Assembly (NCBI GenBank): GCA_018401875.1
Contig: JAGYJZ010000003.1
Coordinates: 181,775-245,774 of the forward strand
DNA length: 64,000 nucleotides
Direction of reading: 5' to 3'
Source: Salibacteraceae bacterium
Lineage (GTDB): Bacteria; Bacteroidota; Bacteroidia; Flavobacteriales_G; Salibacteraceae
Shown here: piece by piece, positions 8,051-17,339 of the stretch
How positions within the stretch are numbered: position 1 is the first letter of the stretch
Layout of the letters: every line of letters starts with the position of its first letter
Program-made: the position numbers and the translations under genes
The notes under the pieces: model-generated
What the model was told of the DNA's origin: nothing
Database searches by the model: none
What the model saw: the letters and a program-made list of their open reading frames with translations, nothing else

Positions 8051-10027
8051 TTAACGATGTTTTGCTTCGTTTGATGGTGCGCTGCCAAGAGAATGAATAT
8101 GCTTTATCAGAATTGACAAGTCGGTAAATGGATTGTAGCGTTTCAAATACAGCAGGTTTTCTTTTACCATCTGATCATACGTGTTGTTTGGTAAGATCAC
8201 ATTCATCATGGGATAAGTGATTCCAACGCTCATTTCTGGCAGTGCCCGGTGCATGCCCCTGGGGTCGTATCCAACCCACGTACATCGCCCCAAAAGCACA
8301 TTTTTCAAATTGAGTAAGACGCCTATTTTTTCATCGACAATCATTACTAATATGGGCGTAAAAGGAATTAAAGCAAGTGTGAGAATAACATCGAACGTCC
8401 TCTTTAATCGCTTAATTGATTGTGGATTAAGTTCGCGCAGTTCACCTAAACTTAGAACATCATCCGGGCCAATAGCTTCCTGGCTGCCAATGAGAAACAA
8501 CGGATCGCCAACGGCCATTTTGAAATGCACACTTGCATCTTTTAACCTGTTCATCAGCGCTATCATTTTTGCGTTCTCGATGGCTCGTGTGTCGAAAATC
8601 ACATCATTAATTCCGAAGTCAAGTGCAGCGCGATGCAGTTGTTCTGTGTTGCCCAAGTAACCAATCGGATAATGCGTTTTGTCTTCATCAAGAATGCCAG
8701 CCGAAAACGAAGGCGCAATGCTATGACGGTGCAAAAAAGTACTAACATCATGTAAAGACTGACTATTTCCCACGACAATTGTTCTTGCAGCGTTGTTTTT
8801 TTCTATGCTGAAAAGTTCGCGATTGACTGAATGCAACACAAACCGCCAAACCACTCCTGTGCATAACGATGCGGTGCTGCCGATTAACAACACGGCCCTG
8901 GAAAAGCGATACGCTTCTGGCAATAAGGCATACACGCCCAGCAGCGCTAAAAAAGCAAATAGCCATCCCCTGAAGAGTCGAAATAATCGAAAATGCTGAT
9001 CATAAACATTAGAGTAGAGTAAAACTAAAAGAATGATTGCTGTATATCCCAACAATGAGGTGCTAACGAATGGTAAGTCAAAATTTTTGTCGGCTATTTT
9101 TTCATACCAAGCAGCCGCAGATAAAAACACTGCGTAGGCCAAAATACCATCGAAAAGCATTTGCCAAATTCTTCCGAAAAAACGGCTTATCAAAGCTAAA
9201 AACGCCCTGAAATAGATGGCGCTGTTAATGAGCAATCCGAACAATGAAGCCTGGCTTTTCTCGAAGTGCTTTTTTGCGAAAATGAGCATCGCTCTGTAAA
9301 ACACAAACACATAGTTTACACTGCCTTTTTTTGTGCTTTCACCCTTGTAATGAATAATTTTTGACTCTGGAAAATAGTAGTTCTTATATCCCGCTTTAAT
9401 TAATCGATACGATAGGTCAATATCCTCACCATACATAAAGAACGTTTCATCCAACAAACCTGCTTTGTCGAGTGCGCTTGAGCGCATCATCATGTATGCA
9501 CCGCTCAGAATCTCTACTTCGTGGGTTTTGTGTTCATCTAAATACCCCAAGTGGTATTTTCCAAACTTTTTTGAATTTGGAAATAAGCGCGAAAAACCAA
9601 AGATTTTATAAAATGCAGCCGATGGAGTAGGTAAGCCGCGTTTGCTCTCGGGCAGGAATGTTCCTGAACCGTCAATCATGTGCACTCCTAGTCCGCCTGC
9701 TTGTGGATTGTCATCCAAAAACTTCACCGAACGCTCAAAAGCATCTTCTGCCACAACGGTGTCGGGGTTGAGCAGCAAAACATATTCGCCTTTAGCTGCC
9801 TTTATGCCAGCGTTGTTGGCTTTCGAAAAACCTAAATTTTGATCGAGGTAGATGTATTGAATCGTTGGAAAGCTGCTTTCAACCATTTCCTTTGAGCCAT
9901 CAGCGGATGCGTTGTCCACTACAATGATCTCGCTTTCCAAATTTTGACCAGCTTTCAGGGCTGCTCTGATGGCTTGTTCGAGAAAGTACCGAACATTATA
10001 ATTGACTATGATTATGCTGAGTTTCAC
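8051..10027 (-). CDS. Family 2 glycosyltransferase fused to a sugar-transferase-like membrane module
   Basis: A 658-residue fusion. Residues 1-~250 are a GT-A rhamnosyltransferase-type domain: MKLSIIIVNYNVRYFLEQAI, VVDNASADGS, LLLNPDTVV, and EDIDLSYRLIKAGY near residue 205. Four or five hydrophobic segments follow (about 265-400), then a nucleotide-binding-like domain (RTIVVGNSQSL, about 418), then KRTFDVILTLALIPFTPILV near 545. This last part resembles the start of a polyprenyl-phosphate sugar-1-phosphate transferase (PssY/WcaJ type), but the usual catalytic signature is degenerate. Probably adds sugars to a surface polysaccharide or lipid-linked glycan at the inner membrane. There are no other polysaccharide genes next to it. 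Confidence 0.85.
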   Translation of the reverse strand: MKLSIIIVNYNVRYFLEQAIRAALKAGQNLESEIIVVDNASADGSKEMVESSFPTIQYIYLDQNLGFSKANNAGIKAAKGEYVLLLNPDTVVAEDAFERSVKFLDDNPQAGGLGVHMIDGSGTFLPESKRGLPTPSAAFYKIFGFSRLFPNSKKFGKYHLGYLDEHKTHEVEILSGAYMMMRSSALDKAGLLDETFFMYGEDIDLSYRLIKAGYKNYYFPESKIIHYKGESTKKGSVNYVFVFYRAMLIFAKKHFEKSQASLFGLLINSAIYFRAFLALISRFFGRIWQMLFDGILAYAVFLSAAAWYEKIADKNFDLPFVSTSLLGYTAIILLVLLYSNVYDQHFRLFRLFRGWLFAFLALLGVYALLPEAYRFSRAVLLIGSTASLCTGVVWRFVLHSVNRELFSIEKNNAARTIVVGNSQSLHDVSTFLHRHSIAPSFSAGILDEDKTHYPIGYLGNTEQLHRAALDFGINDVIFDTRAIENAKMIALMNRLKDASVHFKMAVGDPLFLIGSQEAIGPDDVLSLGELRELNPQSIKRLKRTFDVILTLALIPFTPILVMIVDEKIGVLLNLKNVLLGRCTWVGYDPRGMHRALPEMSVGITYPMMNVILPNNTYDQMVKENLLYLKRYNPFTDLSILIKHIHSLGSAPSNEAKHR

Positions 10028-10031
10028 GTTC

Positions 10032-10652
10032 TCAGAAAGATCTCATGGCATTGTCATAGGGCAATCTGCCTTGAATAGACCGTCCTAGGGTTAATTCATC
10101 GGTGTATTGCAGCTCATTTCCAACAGCTACTCCGCGTGCCAAACTTGTGGTTTTAACATTAAAATCTTTCAACCGTTTGAAGATGTAAAAACTCGTTGTG
10201 TCTCCTTCCATGGTAGACGGTAATGCGAAGATGACTTCCTTACAGCGGTCTTCAGAAATACGCGAAACCAATGATTCAAGGTGAAGATCTTTTGGGCCAA
10301 TGCCATCCAATGGTGAAATCACACCACCGAGAACGTGGTAAACGCCATAGTATTGAGACGTGGCTTCAATGGCCAATAAATCCCTTAAATCTTCTACCAC
10401 GCAAATGGTTTCTTTATCCCGTTTTGGGTGGGCGCATATTTGACAAACATCACCATCGGCAACATTATGGCAAATGCTGCAAAAACCAAGCTCTTCAACG
10501 AGTTTGATCATCGATGCGCCAAAATTCAGCGCATCTTCCTTCTGCATTTTTAGCAGTTGCAATGTGTAGCGCAGTGCTGTGCGTCTGCCAACACCGGGCA
10601 GACTTTCGAAATACGAAACGGTTTTCTCGAGTAATTTGGATGGTAATTCCAT
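10032..10652 (-). CDS. recR: Recombination mediator RecR
   Basis: RecR works with RecF and RecO to load RecA on gapped DNA. The 206-residue protein shows the N-terminal helix-hairpin-helix (SLPGVGRRTALRYTLQLL), a four-cysteine zinc finger (CSICHNVADGDVCQIC, about 57-72), the Toprim domain (VVEDLRDLLAIE) and the C-terminal Walker-like tail (LARGVAVGNELQYTDE). The start gives the family N-terminus exactly. A TAACTTCG -7-like box lies only six bases before the ATG, suggesting a very short leader. Confidence 0.97.
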   Translation of the reverse strand: MELPSKLLEKTVSYFESLPGVGRRTALRYTLQLLKMQKEDALNFGASMIKLVEELGFCSICHNVADGDVCQICAHPKRDKETICVVEDLRDLLAIEATSQYYGVYHVLGGVISPLDGIGPKDLHLESLVSRISEDRCKEVIFALPSTMEGDTTSFYIFKRLKDFNVKTTSLARGVAVGNELQYTDELTLGRSIQGRLPYDNAMRSF

Positions 10653-10657
10653 GGCTG

Positions 10658-10665
10658 CGAAGTTA
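10658..10665 (-). promoter_or_regulatory. Candidate -7 promoter box of recR
   Basis: TAACTTCG on the minus strand fits the Bacteroidota TAnnTTTG/TAnnTTCG -7 element and lies just ahead of the recR start, implying a nearly leaderless mRNA. Confidence 0.4.
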
Positions 10666-10826
10666 AGCGCACGCGCTTACATCCTGCATTTTAGATCGTC
10701 AAATAATGAAACGATGCAGGAGTGAAGCTTTGTTTAAATTAAATTGAATGTTCAGGGTAAATAGCTCAATGCGAATTCTAATTTTACGCGCTTAAATTTC
10801 AAAGCATTACTGCTTAATTATAGAAT

Positions 10827-12137
10827 ATGGAAACGAAGAATAGTGAGGCCTTATTTCAATGGCGTAAGGAAGTTGTTACGAATGGTGTAAGTGTGTTCAA
10901 CCCCTCAACAGCAGTAAGTGCTAAGGGGGCGATCATCACCAATGCTGATGGTCAAGAATTGATCGACTTTGGGGGCGGTATAGGTGTGTTAAACTCGGGG
11001 CATTGTCCTGAACCCGTGGTGAAAGCCATTCAGGAACAGGCTGCAAAATTGATTCACACCTGCTTTAATGTGGCCACTTATGATGTGTATATGAAATTAG
11101 CAGATGAGCTGATTGAGCTGTTTCCTCATGGTGAGAAAACCAAGGTTATGCTTACTGGATCAGGTGCTGAATCGGTAGAGAACGCCATTAAAATAGCCAG
11201 GCAAGCGACCAAGAAGCAAGGCATAATATGCTTCACGGATGCCTTTCACGGTCGCACCATGATGGCGATGACATTAACAGCCAAGCCAGCGTACAAATAC
11301 AATTGCGGGCCTTTTGCTCCGGAAGTGTATCGTTTTAGGTATCCAAACCATTTTCGCTACGGCAAAGGGCTGAGCTACGATGATTTTGTGAAGCGTGAAA
11401 TCACGTTATTGCGTGAATCGTTGATGACCACCGTTGATCCGAATAATTGTGCAGCGATTATCGTGGAGCCTGTATTGGGTGAGGGTGGCTTCGTACCCAT
11501 GCCAAAGGCTTATATGCAAGAGCTGAGGAAAATATGCGATGAATTTGGTATTCTGCTGATTCTTGATGAAGTGCAAAGCGGATTTGGTAGAACAGGAAAA
11601 TGGGCCGCTTACCAGCATTATGATGTAACGCCTGATTTAAGCACTTGGGCGAAATCAATGGGAGGAGGAATGCCAATCGGATGTGTGATTGGAAAGGCAG
11701 AAATTATGGATGCCGCTCAGCCAGGAACCATCGGTGGAACTTACCCTGGAAATCCTGTTTGTGCCGCTGCCGCACTTGCCAATATCAAATACATGAAGGA
11801 GATTGATATTAATAGACTCGGACAAAAAGTCGGAGAGATATGCAGAACACGTTTTGAGGCCTTACGTGAAAAATGCCCAGAAATTGGAGAGGTAAGGGGC
11901 CTCGGGGCGATGATTGCTTTTCCATTGGTTGAAGATGGAGATCCATGGAAACCCGCTGCTAAGTTGTGTAACGATTTGATGCACGCCTGCGCAAAAAGGG
12001 GGTTGATCTTATTGAGTGCCGGAACACATAAAAATGTTATTCGAGTGCTTAGTCCGCTGGTGATCACTGAAGATCAGTTGAATGCTGGATTAACAATTAT
12101 CGAGGAAGAGTTAATGACGTTAACGGGCCGCGCCTAG
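10827..12137 (+). CDS. Class III PLP-dependent aminotransferase (GabT/omega-amine type)
   Basis: Fold-type I aminotransferase of 436 residues that moves amino groups between an omega-amine and a keto acid. Visible features are the phosphate-binding TGSGAESVENAIKIAR (110-125), the HGRT signature at 141, LDEVQSGFGRTG with the PLP-contacting Asp247, and the Schiff-base Lys276 in TWAKSMGGGMPIG. The family includes GABA, ornithine, putrescine and beta-alanine transaminases; the sequence alone does not choose. It is the first of four same-strand genes (spacing 28, 0 and 21 bases) with an amidohydrolase, an amino-acid decarboxylase and an ATP-grasp ligase, so a diamine or its amide is the likely substrate (inference). 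Confidence 0.92.
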   Translation: METKNSEALFQWRKEVVTNGVSVFNPSTAVSAKGAIITNADGQELIDFGGGIGVLNSGHCPEPVVKAIQEQAAKLIHTCFNVATYDVYMKLADELIELFPHGEKTKVMLTGSGAESVENAIKIARQATKKQGIICFTDAFHGRTMMAMTLTAKPAYKYNCGPFAPEVYRFRYPNHFRYGKGLSYDDFVKREITLLRESLMTTVDPNNCAAIIVEPVLGEGGFVPMPKAYMQELRKICDEFGILLILDEVQSGFGRTGKWAAYQHYDVTPDLSTWAKSMGGGMPIGCVIGKAEIMDAAQPGTIGGTYPGNPVCAAAALANIKYMKEIDINRLGQKVGEICRTRFEALREKCPEIGEVRGLGAMIAFPLVEDGDPWKPAAKLCNDLMHACAKRGLILLSAGTHKNVIRVLSPLVITEDQLNAGLTIIEEELMTLTGRA

Positions 12138-12165
12138 TTCATCCCAAAGACTATATTTGAGAGAT

Positions 12166-13089
12166 ATGAAGAACTTTTCGATAGCAGGAGTGCAAATGCG
12201 CGTGAACGGAGCTCACAGCAATTTGCCAATGATGAAGTACAAGTTAGATGTCTTAATGAGCATTTATCCTTGGGTACAAATGGTAGTGTTTTCTGAGTTG
12301 TGTGTGCGCGGACCGCTTACGGTTTTTGCATCACCGGCTGACGAGTTTGACGCAGAGTTTGGTGCAATGGCCAAGAAACACGGCATATGGTTGTTGCCGG
12401 GTTCAGCCTTTGAGCGCAGTGAAGGAAAGATTTACAATACGGCTTCAGTGTACAATCCGAAAGGTGAGGTGGTGGGAAGGTATCGAAAGATGTTTCCTTT
12501 TTACCCTTACGAAGAAGGAGTAACTCCAGGGAATGATTTTATGCTTTTCGATGTGCCCGAAGTGGGGAAATTCGGAGTTTCCATTTGTTATGATATGTGG
12601 TTTCCTGAAACCACGCGCACGATGGCTGCGATGGGAGCAGAGGTGATTCTGCATCCTACACTTACCAATACCATCGACCGTGAAGTTGAATTGAGCATTG
12701 TTCGCGCTACAGCAGCAATCAATCAATGCTTCATTTTCGATTTCAATGGCCTCGAAGCTGGTGGTAATGGACAGTCAATTGTTTGCGGACCCGATGGTCG
12801 AGTTTTATATCAAGCGCATACAAGCGAAGAGATGGTTCCGCTCGAGATTGATATCGAACGGGTGAGGCGAAGTCGTGAAAAAGGAACGTTAAGATTGGGC
12901 CAAACCTTAAAAAGTTTTAGAGACAATAAAATTATTTTTGATATTTACGAACCTGGTAAAACTTTTCCGTACTTAGATTCTTTGGGGCCAATTGAAAAGC
13001 CAACTCGCAGCACACCGCTTGAAAAGGCTTATGGAACCGAAGCTCCCGTGGTTTTTCCGGTGAGTTCTGATTCACATAAAATGCATTAA
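12166..13089 (+). CDS. Carbon-nitrogen hydrolase (nitrilase/amidase superfamily)
   Basis: A 307-residue amidase-type enzyme with the Glu-Lys-Cys triad in view: Glu44 (VVFSELCVRG), Lys108 (GRYRKMFPFYPYEEG) and Cys141 (SICYDMWFPE). The pattern is closer to aliphatic amidase/formamidase-like members than to true nitrilases. N-carbamoylputrescine amidase is the other member of the superfamily that would fit the neighbours. I take the ATG at 12166; a TTG nine bases earlier is in frame but less likely. The stop codon directly abuts the ATG of the decarboxylase gene, so the two are almost certainly co-translated. Confidence 0.9.
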   Translation: MKNFSIAGVQMRVNGAHSNLPMMKYKLDVLMSIYPWVQMVVFSELCVRGPLTVFASPADEFDAEFGAMAKKHGIWLLPGSAFERSEGKIYNTASVYNPKGEVVGRYRKMFPFYPYEEGVTPGNDFMLFDVPEVGKFGVSICYDMWFPETTRTMAAMGAEVILHPTLTNTIDREVELSIVRATAAINQCFIFDFNGLEAGGNGQSIVCGPDGRVLYQAHTSEEMVPLEIDIERVRRSREKGTLRLGQTLKSFRDNKIIFDIYEPGKTFPYLDSLGPIEKPTRSTPLEKAYGTEAPVVFPVSSDSHKMH

Positions 13090-15783
13090 ATGTCGATAAA
13101 CGATACTTCTGAGAAAGCAAAACCAGCCGTAAAAGGAACCTTCAGACAATATTATAATGTATCTGAATACCGGACGAAACTATGGTACCAGCTCAAAGAC
13201 TTCGGTGATCAAATAGAGTCCAACAACCTTTCAGAAGAAGATCGAACAGAACTCGTTAAGAATGCCTTATTCTGCTTAAAAGAGCTTTGCGATATAGAAA
13301 GGTACTGGGCTTTTCCAGGCCTTCAGCGCCTGGATCAATTGAAAGATGCGTTAACACGAAAAGAAGACACCGCATTTTCGCATTCGCTATCAGAGTATGT
13401 TCGGCTGCTGGTGAGTAGGAATTATTCGCACAACCTTCCACAAACCGGTGGTTACTCTGAACTAGACGAAGAACTTGAAAGTGACGTCAAAAGTGATTCG
13501 CATTACTTCGAGGTGCTTTTCGTAAATGACATTGATGACGATGATCAGCAAGAATTACTCAGGCAGCTGAGAGCCCTGCGCAACCCAAAAGATGATTTTG
13601 TATACGGAGTTGTTGTGGTAAGGACATTTCAAGATGCGCTAATGGCCTTGAACTTTAACCACAATATACAAAGTTGCGTTGTTCGCTATTCGTTTCCGTT
13701 TAAAAGCGAGGGTAACATCAAACACATCCGTCAGTTTGTTGCGTCATGGCTTACAGATACGGTTGAGGCCAAACGTTCATCTACCATTGGAATATATCTC
13801 GGTGATAAAATCAAAGAGTTGAGGCCTGAGTTGGATTTGTTTTTAGTTACAGACTTGAGCGTAGATAAACTTCCCGATGAAGCACTTGAGAACTTTAGAA
13901 ATATATTTTACCGTCAGGAAGACCTTACTGACCTCCATCTAAATATTCTGAAAGGGATTGACGAGAGATTTGAAACGCCTTTCTACAACGCCTTGGTTCA
14001 ATACAGTAAGCGCCCGACAGGGGTGTTTCATGCCATGCCTATTTCGCGTGGTAATAGTATATTTAAAAGCAATTGGATTCGGGAAATGGGAGACTTCTAT
14101 GGGAAGAATATTTTTCTAGCTGAAACCAGCGCCACTACTGGTGGTTTAGATTCGTTGCTTCAGCCGACAGGTCCCTTAAAAAAAGCACAGAAAATGGCTT
14201 CGCGGGCGTTCGGAAGTAAGCAAACCTTTTTTGTGACCAACGGCACAAGCACGGCAAATAAAATTGTGGTTCAAGCTTTGCTCGAACCCGGTGATGTGGT
14301 CTTGATCGATCGCGATTGTCATAAGTCACATCACTATGGTTTGGTGTTGGGTGGCGCTCGTCCTGTTTACCTTGATTCCTATCACCTCGAAAAATTTTCG
14401 ATGTACGGAGCTGTTCCGCTATCTGAAATTAAAGCCCGTTTATTTGAGTTTGAAAAAGCAGGTAGACTTGATGAAGTGAAAATGGTATTGTTGACCAACT
14501 GCACGTTTGACGGCATTGTTTACAACGTTGAAAAAGTAATGGAAGAAGTGCTGGCAATAAAGCCAGACATGATCTTTTTGTGGGATGAAGCTTGGTACGG
14601 CTACGCACGATTCTCTACGATATTTAGAAGAAGAACAGCCATGAGTGCGGCTGCTCGACTTCAAAAGCGCTACAAGTCTGCAGAGTACATTGAAAAGTAC
14701 AATAAGGCTAAAGGACGAGGAAGACGCCTCAATATGCCCGATCCTGAAAAAGTAAAAATCAGGGTCTATGCCACGCAGTCAACGCATAAAACATTGACCA
14801 GTTTGCGCCAAGGCTCTATGATTCATATCTATGATGAGCAGTTTGCTCAACGTGTAAAAGCTTCATTTATAGAAGCCTACATGACGCATACTTCCACATC
14901 ACCATCGTATCAAATATTGGCATCTTTAGACATGGGACGCAGGCAAGCAGAACTAGAAGGCAATGAGTTGGTAGAGCGAAGCATTGAAAGGGCCATGATG
15001 TTGCGTGTGAAAATTGCAAATACACCCATTCTCAGAAAGTACTTCGACATTTTAACCGTTACTAATCTTATTCCCGAAAAACACAGGAAATCTGGTTTCG
15101 AGCGCTATTACAATAAAGATAAGGGGTGGGGAAACATGACCATCGAATGGAAAAACGATGAGTTTGTATTGGATCCCACAAAAATCAACTTGTATATTGG
15201 ACGCACCGGAATTGATGGTGACACGTTTAAGCGAGAATACTTAATGGATCAATTTGGAATCCAAGTCAACAAAACATCGCGAAACACGGTGCTGTTCATG
15301 ACCAATATCGGCACTACGAGAAGCTCTGTAGCCAAGTTGATCGGGGTATTGATAAAAATAGCCCAACAATTAGACGACCGAATTGAAGCATTTTCGAGAC
15401 AAGAAGCCAAGCTTCACGCTCAGAAAGTGATCAATTATACCGAGAATCTGCCGGCACTCCCGAATTTTAGCTTCTTTCATAAAAAATTCAGGGAAAATGA
15501 AACTCCAGAGGGCTGCATTCGAGATGCATTTTTCTTAGCGTATAACCACGAAAAATGCGAAAGCTTGAGGTTGGATGAATGCGAACAAGCACTGAAAAAA
15601 GGAAGAGATGTGGTTTCTGCGTCATTTGTGATTCCATATCCTCCTGGCTTTCCTATCTTAGTCCCGGGTCAGGTAATGACCAAGGATATTCTAGAATTTA
15701 TGAAGGAACTTGATGTAAAAGAAATTCATTCGTACAACGCTGAACTCGGCTTCAAGGTCTTTACCGAAGAGTCACTTATTTAA
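13090..15783 (+). CDS. Orn/Lys/Arg-type PLP-dependent decarboxylase with long N-terminal region
   Basis: An 897-residue fold-type I decarboxylase related to the inducible AdiA/CadA/SpeC group, which remove the alpha-carboxyl of Arg, Lys or Orn. An unusual N-terminal region (1-~135), a receiver-like wing domain (~135-290) and the PLP domain follow in order. Key residues are Asp499 in LWDEAWYGY and the Schiff-base Lys567 in ATQSTHKTLTS. A C-terminal domain ends with PYPPGFPILVPGQ. At ~900 residues it is longer than AdiA (~755). Which amino acid it uses cannot be read from sequence. The ATG follows the amidohydrolase stop without a gap. A separate, unrelated SpeA-type decarboxylase is encoded at 32107-33528, so this enzyme is unlikely to be the only polyamine source. 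Confidence 0.92.
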   Translation: MSINDTSEKAKPAVKGTFRQYYNVSEYRTKLWYQLKDFGDQIESNNLSEEDRTELVKNALFCLKELCDIERYWAFPGLQRLDQLKDALTRKEDTAFSHSLSEYVRLLVSRNYSHNLPQTGGYSELDEELESDVKSDSHYFEVLFVNDIDDDDQQELLRQLRALRNPKDDFVYGVVVVRTFQDALMALNFNHNIQSCVVRYSFPFKSEGNIKHIRQFVASWLTDTVEAKRSSTIGIYLGDKIKELRPELDLFLVTDLSVDKLPDEALENFRNIFYRQEDLTDLHLNILKGIDERFETPFYNALVQYSKRPTGVFHAMPISRGNSIFKSNWIREMGDFYGKNIFLAETSATTGGLDSLLQPTGPLKKAQKMASRAFGSKQTFFVTNGTSTANKIVVQALLEPGDVVLIDRDCHKSHHYGLVLGGARPVYLDSYHLEKFSMYGAVPLSEIKARLFEFEKAGRLDEVKMVLLTNCTFDGIVYNVEKVMEEVLAIKPDMIFLWDEAWYGYARFSTIFRRRTAMSAAARLQKRYKSAEYIEKYNKAKGRGRRLNMPDPEKVKIRVYATQSTHKTLTSLRQGSMIHIYDEQFAQRVKASFIEAYMTHTSTSPSYQILASLDMGRRQAELEGNELVERSIERAMMLRVKIANTPILRKYFDILTVTNLIPEKHRKSGFERYYNKDKGWGNMTIEWKNDEFVLDPTKINLYIGRTGIDGDTFKREYLMDQFGIQVNKTSRNTVLFMTNIGTTRSSVAKLIGVLIKIAQQLDDRIEAFSRQEAKLHAQKVINYTENLPALPNFSFFHKKFRENETPEGCIRDAFFLAYNHEKCESLRLDECEQALKKGRDVVSASFVIPYPPGFPILVPGQVMTKDILEFMKELDVKEIHSYNAELGFKVFTEESLI

Positions 15784-15804
15784 TTTGAAAAACATCAAAA
15801 GAGC

Positions 15805-17313
15805 ATGTCAAAAGATAAAGACAAGAAGAAAAAAGGTAAAAAGAAAGTAGCAAAAGAAAAAGTGCTTCGAGGTGTGCACGACATACGAAGGTTCTTTTAT
15901 CGAAATGAAACGCCATTGTATTTTATTTCGGCTACCAATTTCAATCTACTTGGCGCTGATGAGTGGATTAAAGGGTTTAAATTTATTTCCTACATCGAGT
16001 GTTTTGACGGCTTACACCCAAATGTGTTCTCACCCAAAGAAGATTTGCCTCACGATGAGTTTACCAGCATCGAGGACATTGTCAATTACATGCTCGAACA
16101 CAAAGAAGTGGTGGAATACATCAAAAAAAGAGGCGATGGTGGAAAAGCGATGTTTCTAATGTTTGACGAACGCACAGAGCAATTGGCAGAGAAGCTTGGT
16201 CTGGAATTGATGTTTCCTTCAGCCAAACTCAGAACACACCTCGACAACAAAGTGGTGACGAATCGCGTGGCCATGAAGGCTGATGTGCCCACAGTGCCAA
16301 ATGTTTTAACGCGAGTTGATAGTTTTGAAACCCTACGAAAAGTATCGAAGCATTTGGGGCCAGAGTTGGTAGTTCAAACCCCATTTGGCGACAGTGGCCA
16401 TACCACGTTCTTCATCAATGATGAGGAAGATTGGAAAAAACATGCTGACGAAATAGTGGCAGAGGAAGAGGTGAAGGTGATGAAACGAATCAACTGCCGA
16501 GGTGCGGCCATGGAAGCCTGTGTTACACGCAACGGAACGATCGTGGCCCCATTGATGACAGAATTGGTTGGATTCAAAGAACTGACACCCTATAAAGGTG
16601 GATGGTGCGGAAATGAAATTTATGCGGATTGTTTTACACCAAAAATCCGAAAAAAAGCGCGCAAGTATGCCGAGCAGTTTGGAAATCAACTGAAGAAAGA
16701 AGGATACAAAGGATATTTTGAATTGGATTTCCTCATCGATACAGATACGGATGAACTCTATTTAGGAGAACTAAATCCGAGGGTCACTGGAGCAAGTTCG
16801 ATTACCAATCACGCGGTGTTTGCTCTGGCGGATATACCGTTATTCTTATTCCATATCATGGAATGGATGGATAGAGATTATGAAGTAAGCGTGAACGCGA
16901 TTAACCAGCGATGGCATCTGCCAGAAAATATTGATAGCTGGTCGCAAATGGTGATTAAGCACACCGATGAAAGCATCAGACAAATCACCGTGGCTCCCCG
17001 ATCGGGCATCTACGCCATGGATGATGCAGGTAACATTCGTTTTTCGCGGATGGATACGCATCGCAGAGCTGTGGAATCAGAAAAAGAGGCTTTCTTTTTG
17101 CGCATCATGAAGGCAGGTGACTATTTGTACGAAGGTGCTGACATGGGCATAGTGGTCACGCGAGGTAGAATGATGACAGATGATTTCCAGCTCAACGACC
17201 GCTCACGTCAGTGGATTGCCGCAATACGTAATGAATTTAAATCAAGCGAACCAACCGATATGCCTGATCTTGAAAAGCAAGTAGCAGAAATTGGTGGATT
17301 TAAAATGATGTGA
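15805..17313 (+). CDS. ATP-grasp ligase (biotin carboxylase-like fold)
   Basis: A 502-residue protein starting with a very Lys-rich tail (KDKDKKKKGKKK, residues 3-14) and then a carbamoyl-phosphate-synthase-like pre-ATP-grasp region. The ATP-grasp core (about 130-350) shows VVQTPFGDSGHTTFF as the flexible lid and ELDFL...LGELNPRVTGASS with the metal-binding acidic and Asn residues. Such enzymes join a carboxylate to an amine or thiol at the cost of ATP. Automated annotation often calls them biotin carboxylase, but no biotin-carrier partner is present here. The gene is the last of the four-gene set, 21 bases after the decarboxylase, so it may ligate an amine that the decarboxylase makes (inference). 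Confidence 0.85.
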   Translation: MSKDKDKKKKGKKKVAKEKVLRGVHDIRRFFYRNETPLYFISATNFNLLGADEWIKGFKFISYIECFDGLHPNVFSPKEDLPHDEFTSIEDIVNYMLEHKEVVEYIKKRGDGGKAMFLMFDERTEQLAEKLGLELMFPSAKLRTHLDNKVVTNRVAMKADVPTVPNVLTRVDSFETLRKVSKHLGPELVVQTPFGDSGHTTFFINDEEDWKKHADEIVAEEEVKVMKRINCRGAAMEACVTRNGTIVAPLMTELVGFKELTPYKGGWCGNEIYADCFTPKIRKKARKYAEQFGNQLKKEGYKGYFELDFLIDTDTDELYLGELNPRVTGASSITNHAVFALADIPLFLFHIMEWMDRDYEVSVNAINQRWHLPENIDSWSQMVIKHTDESIRQITVAPRSGIYAMDDAGNIRFSRMDTHRRAVESEKEAFFLRIMKAGDYLYEGADMGIVVTRGRMMTDDFQLNDRSRQWIAAIRNEFKSSEPTDMPDLEKQVAEIGGFKMM

Positions 17314-17339
17314 TAAAATACATACTTAAATACTACGTT

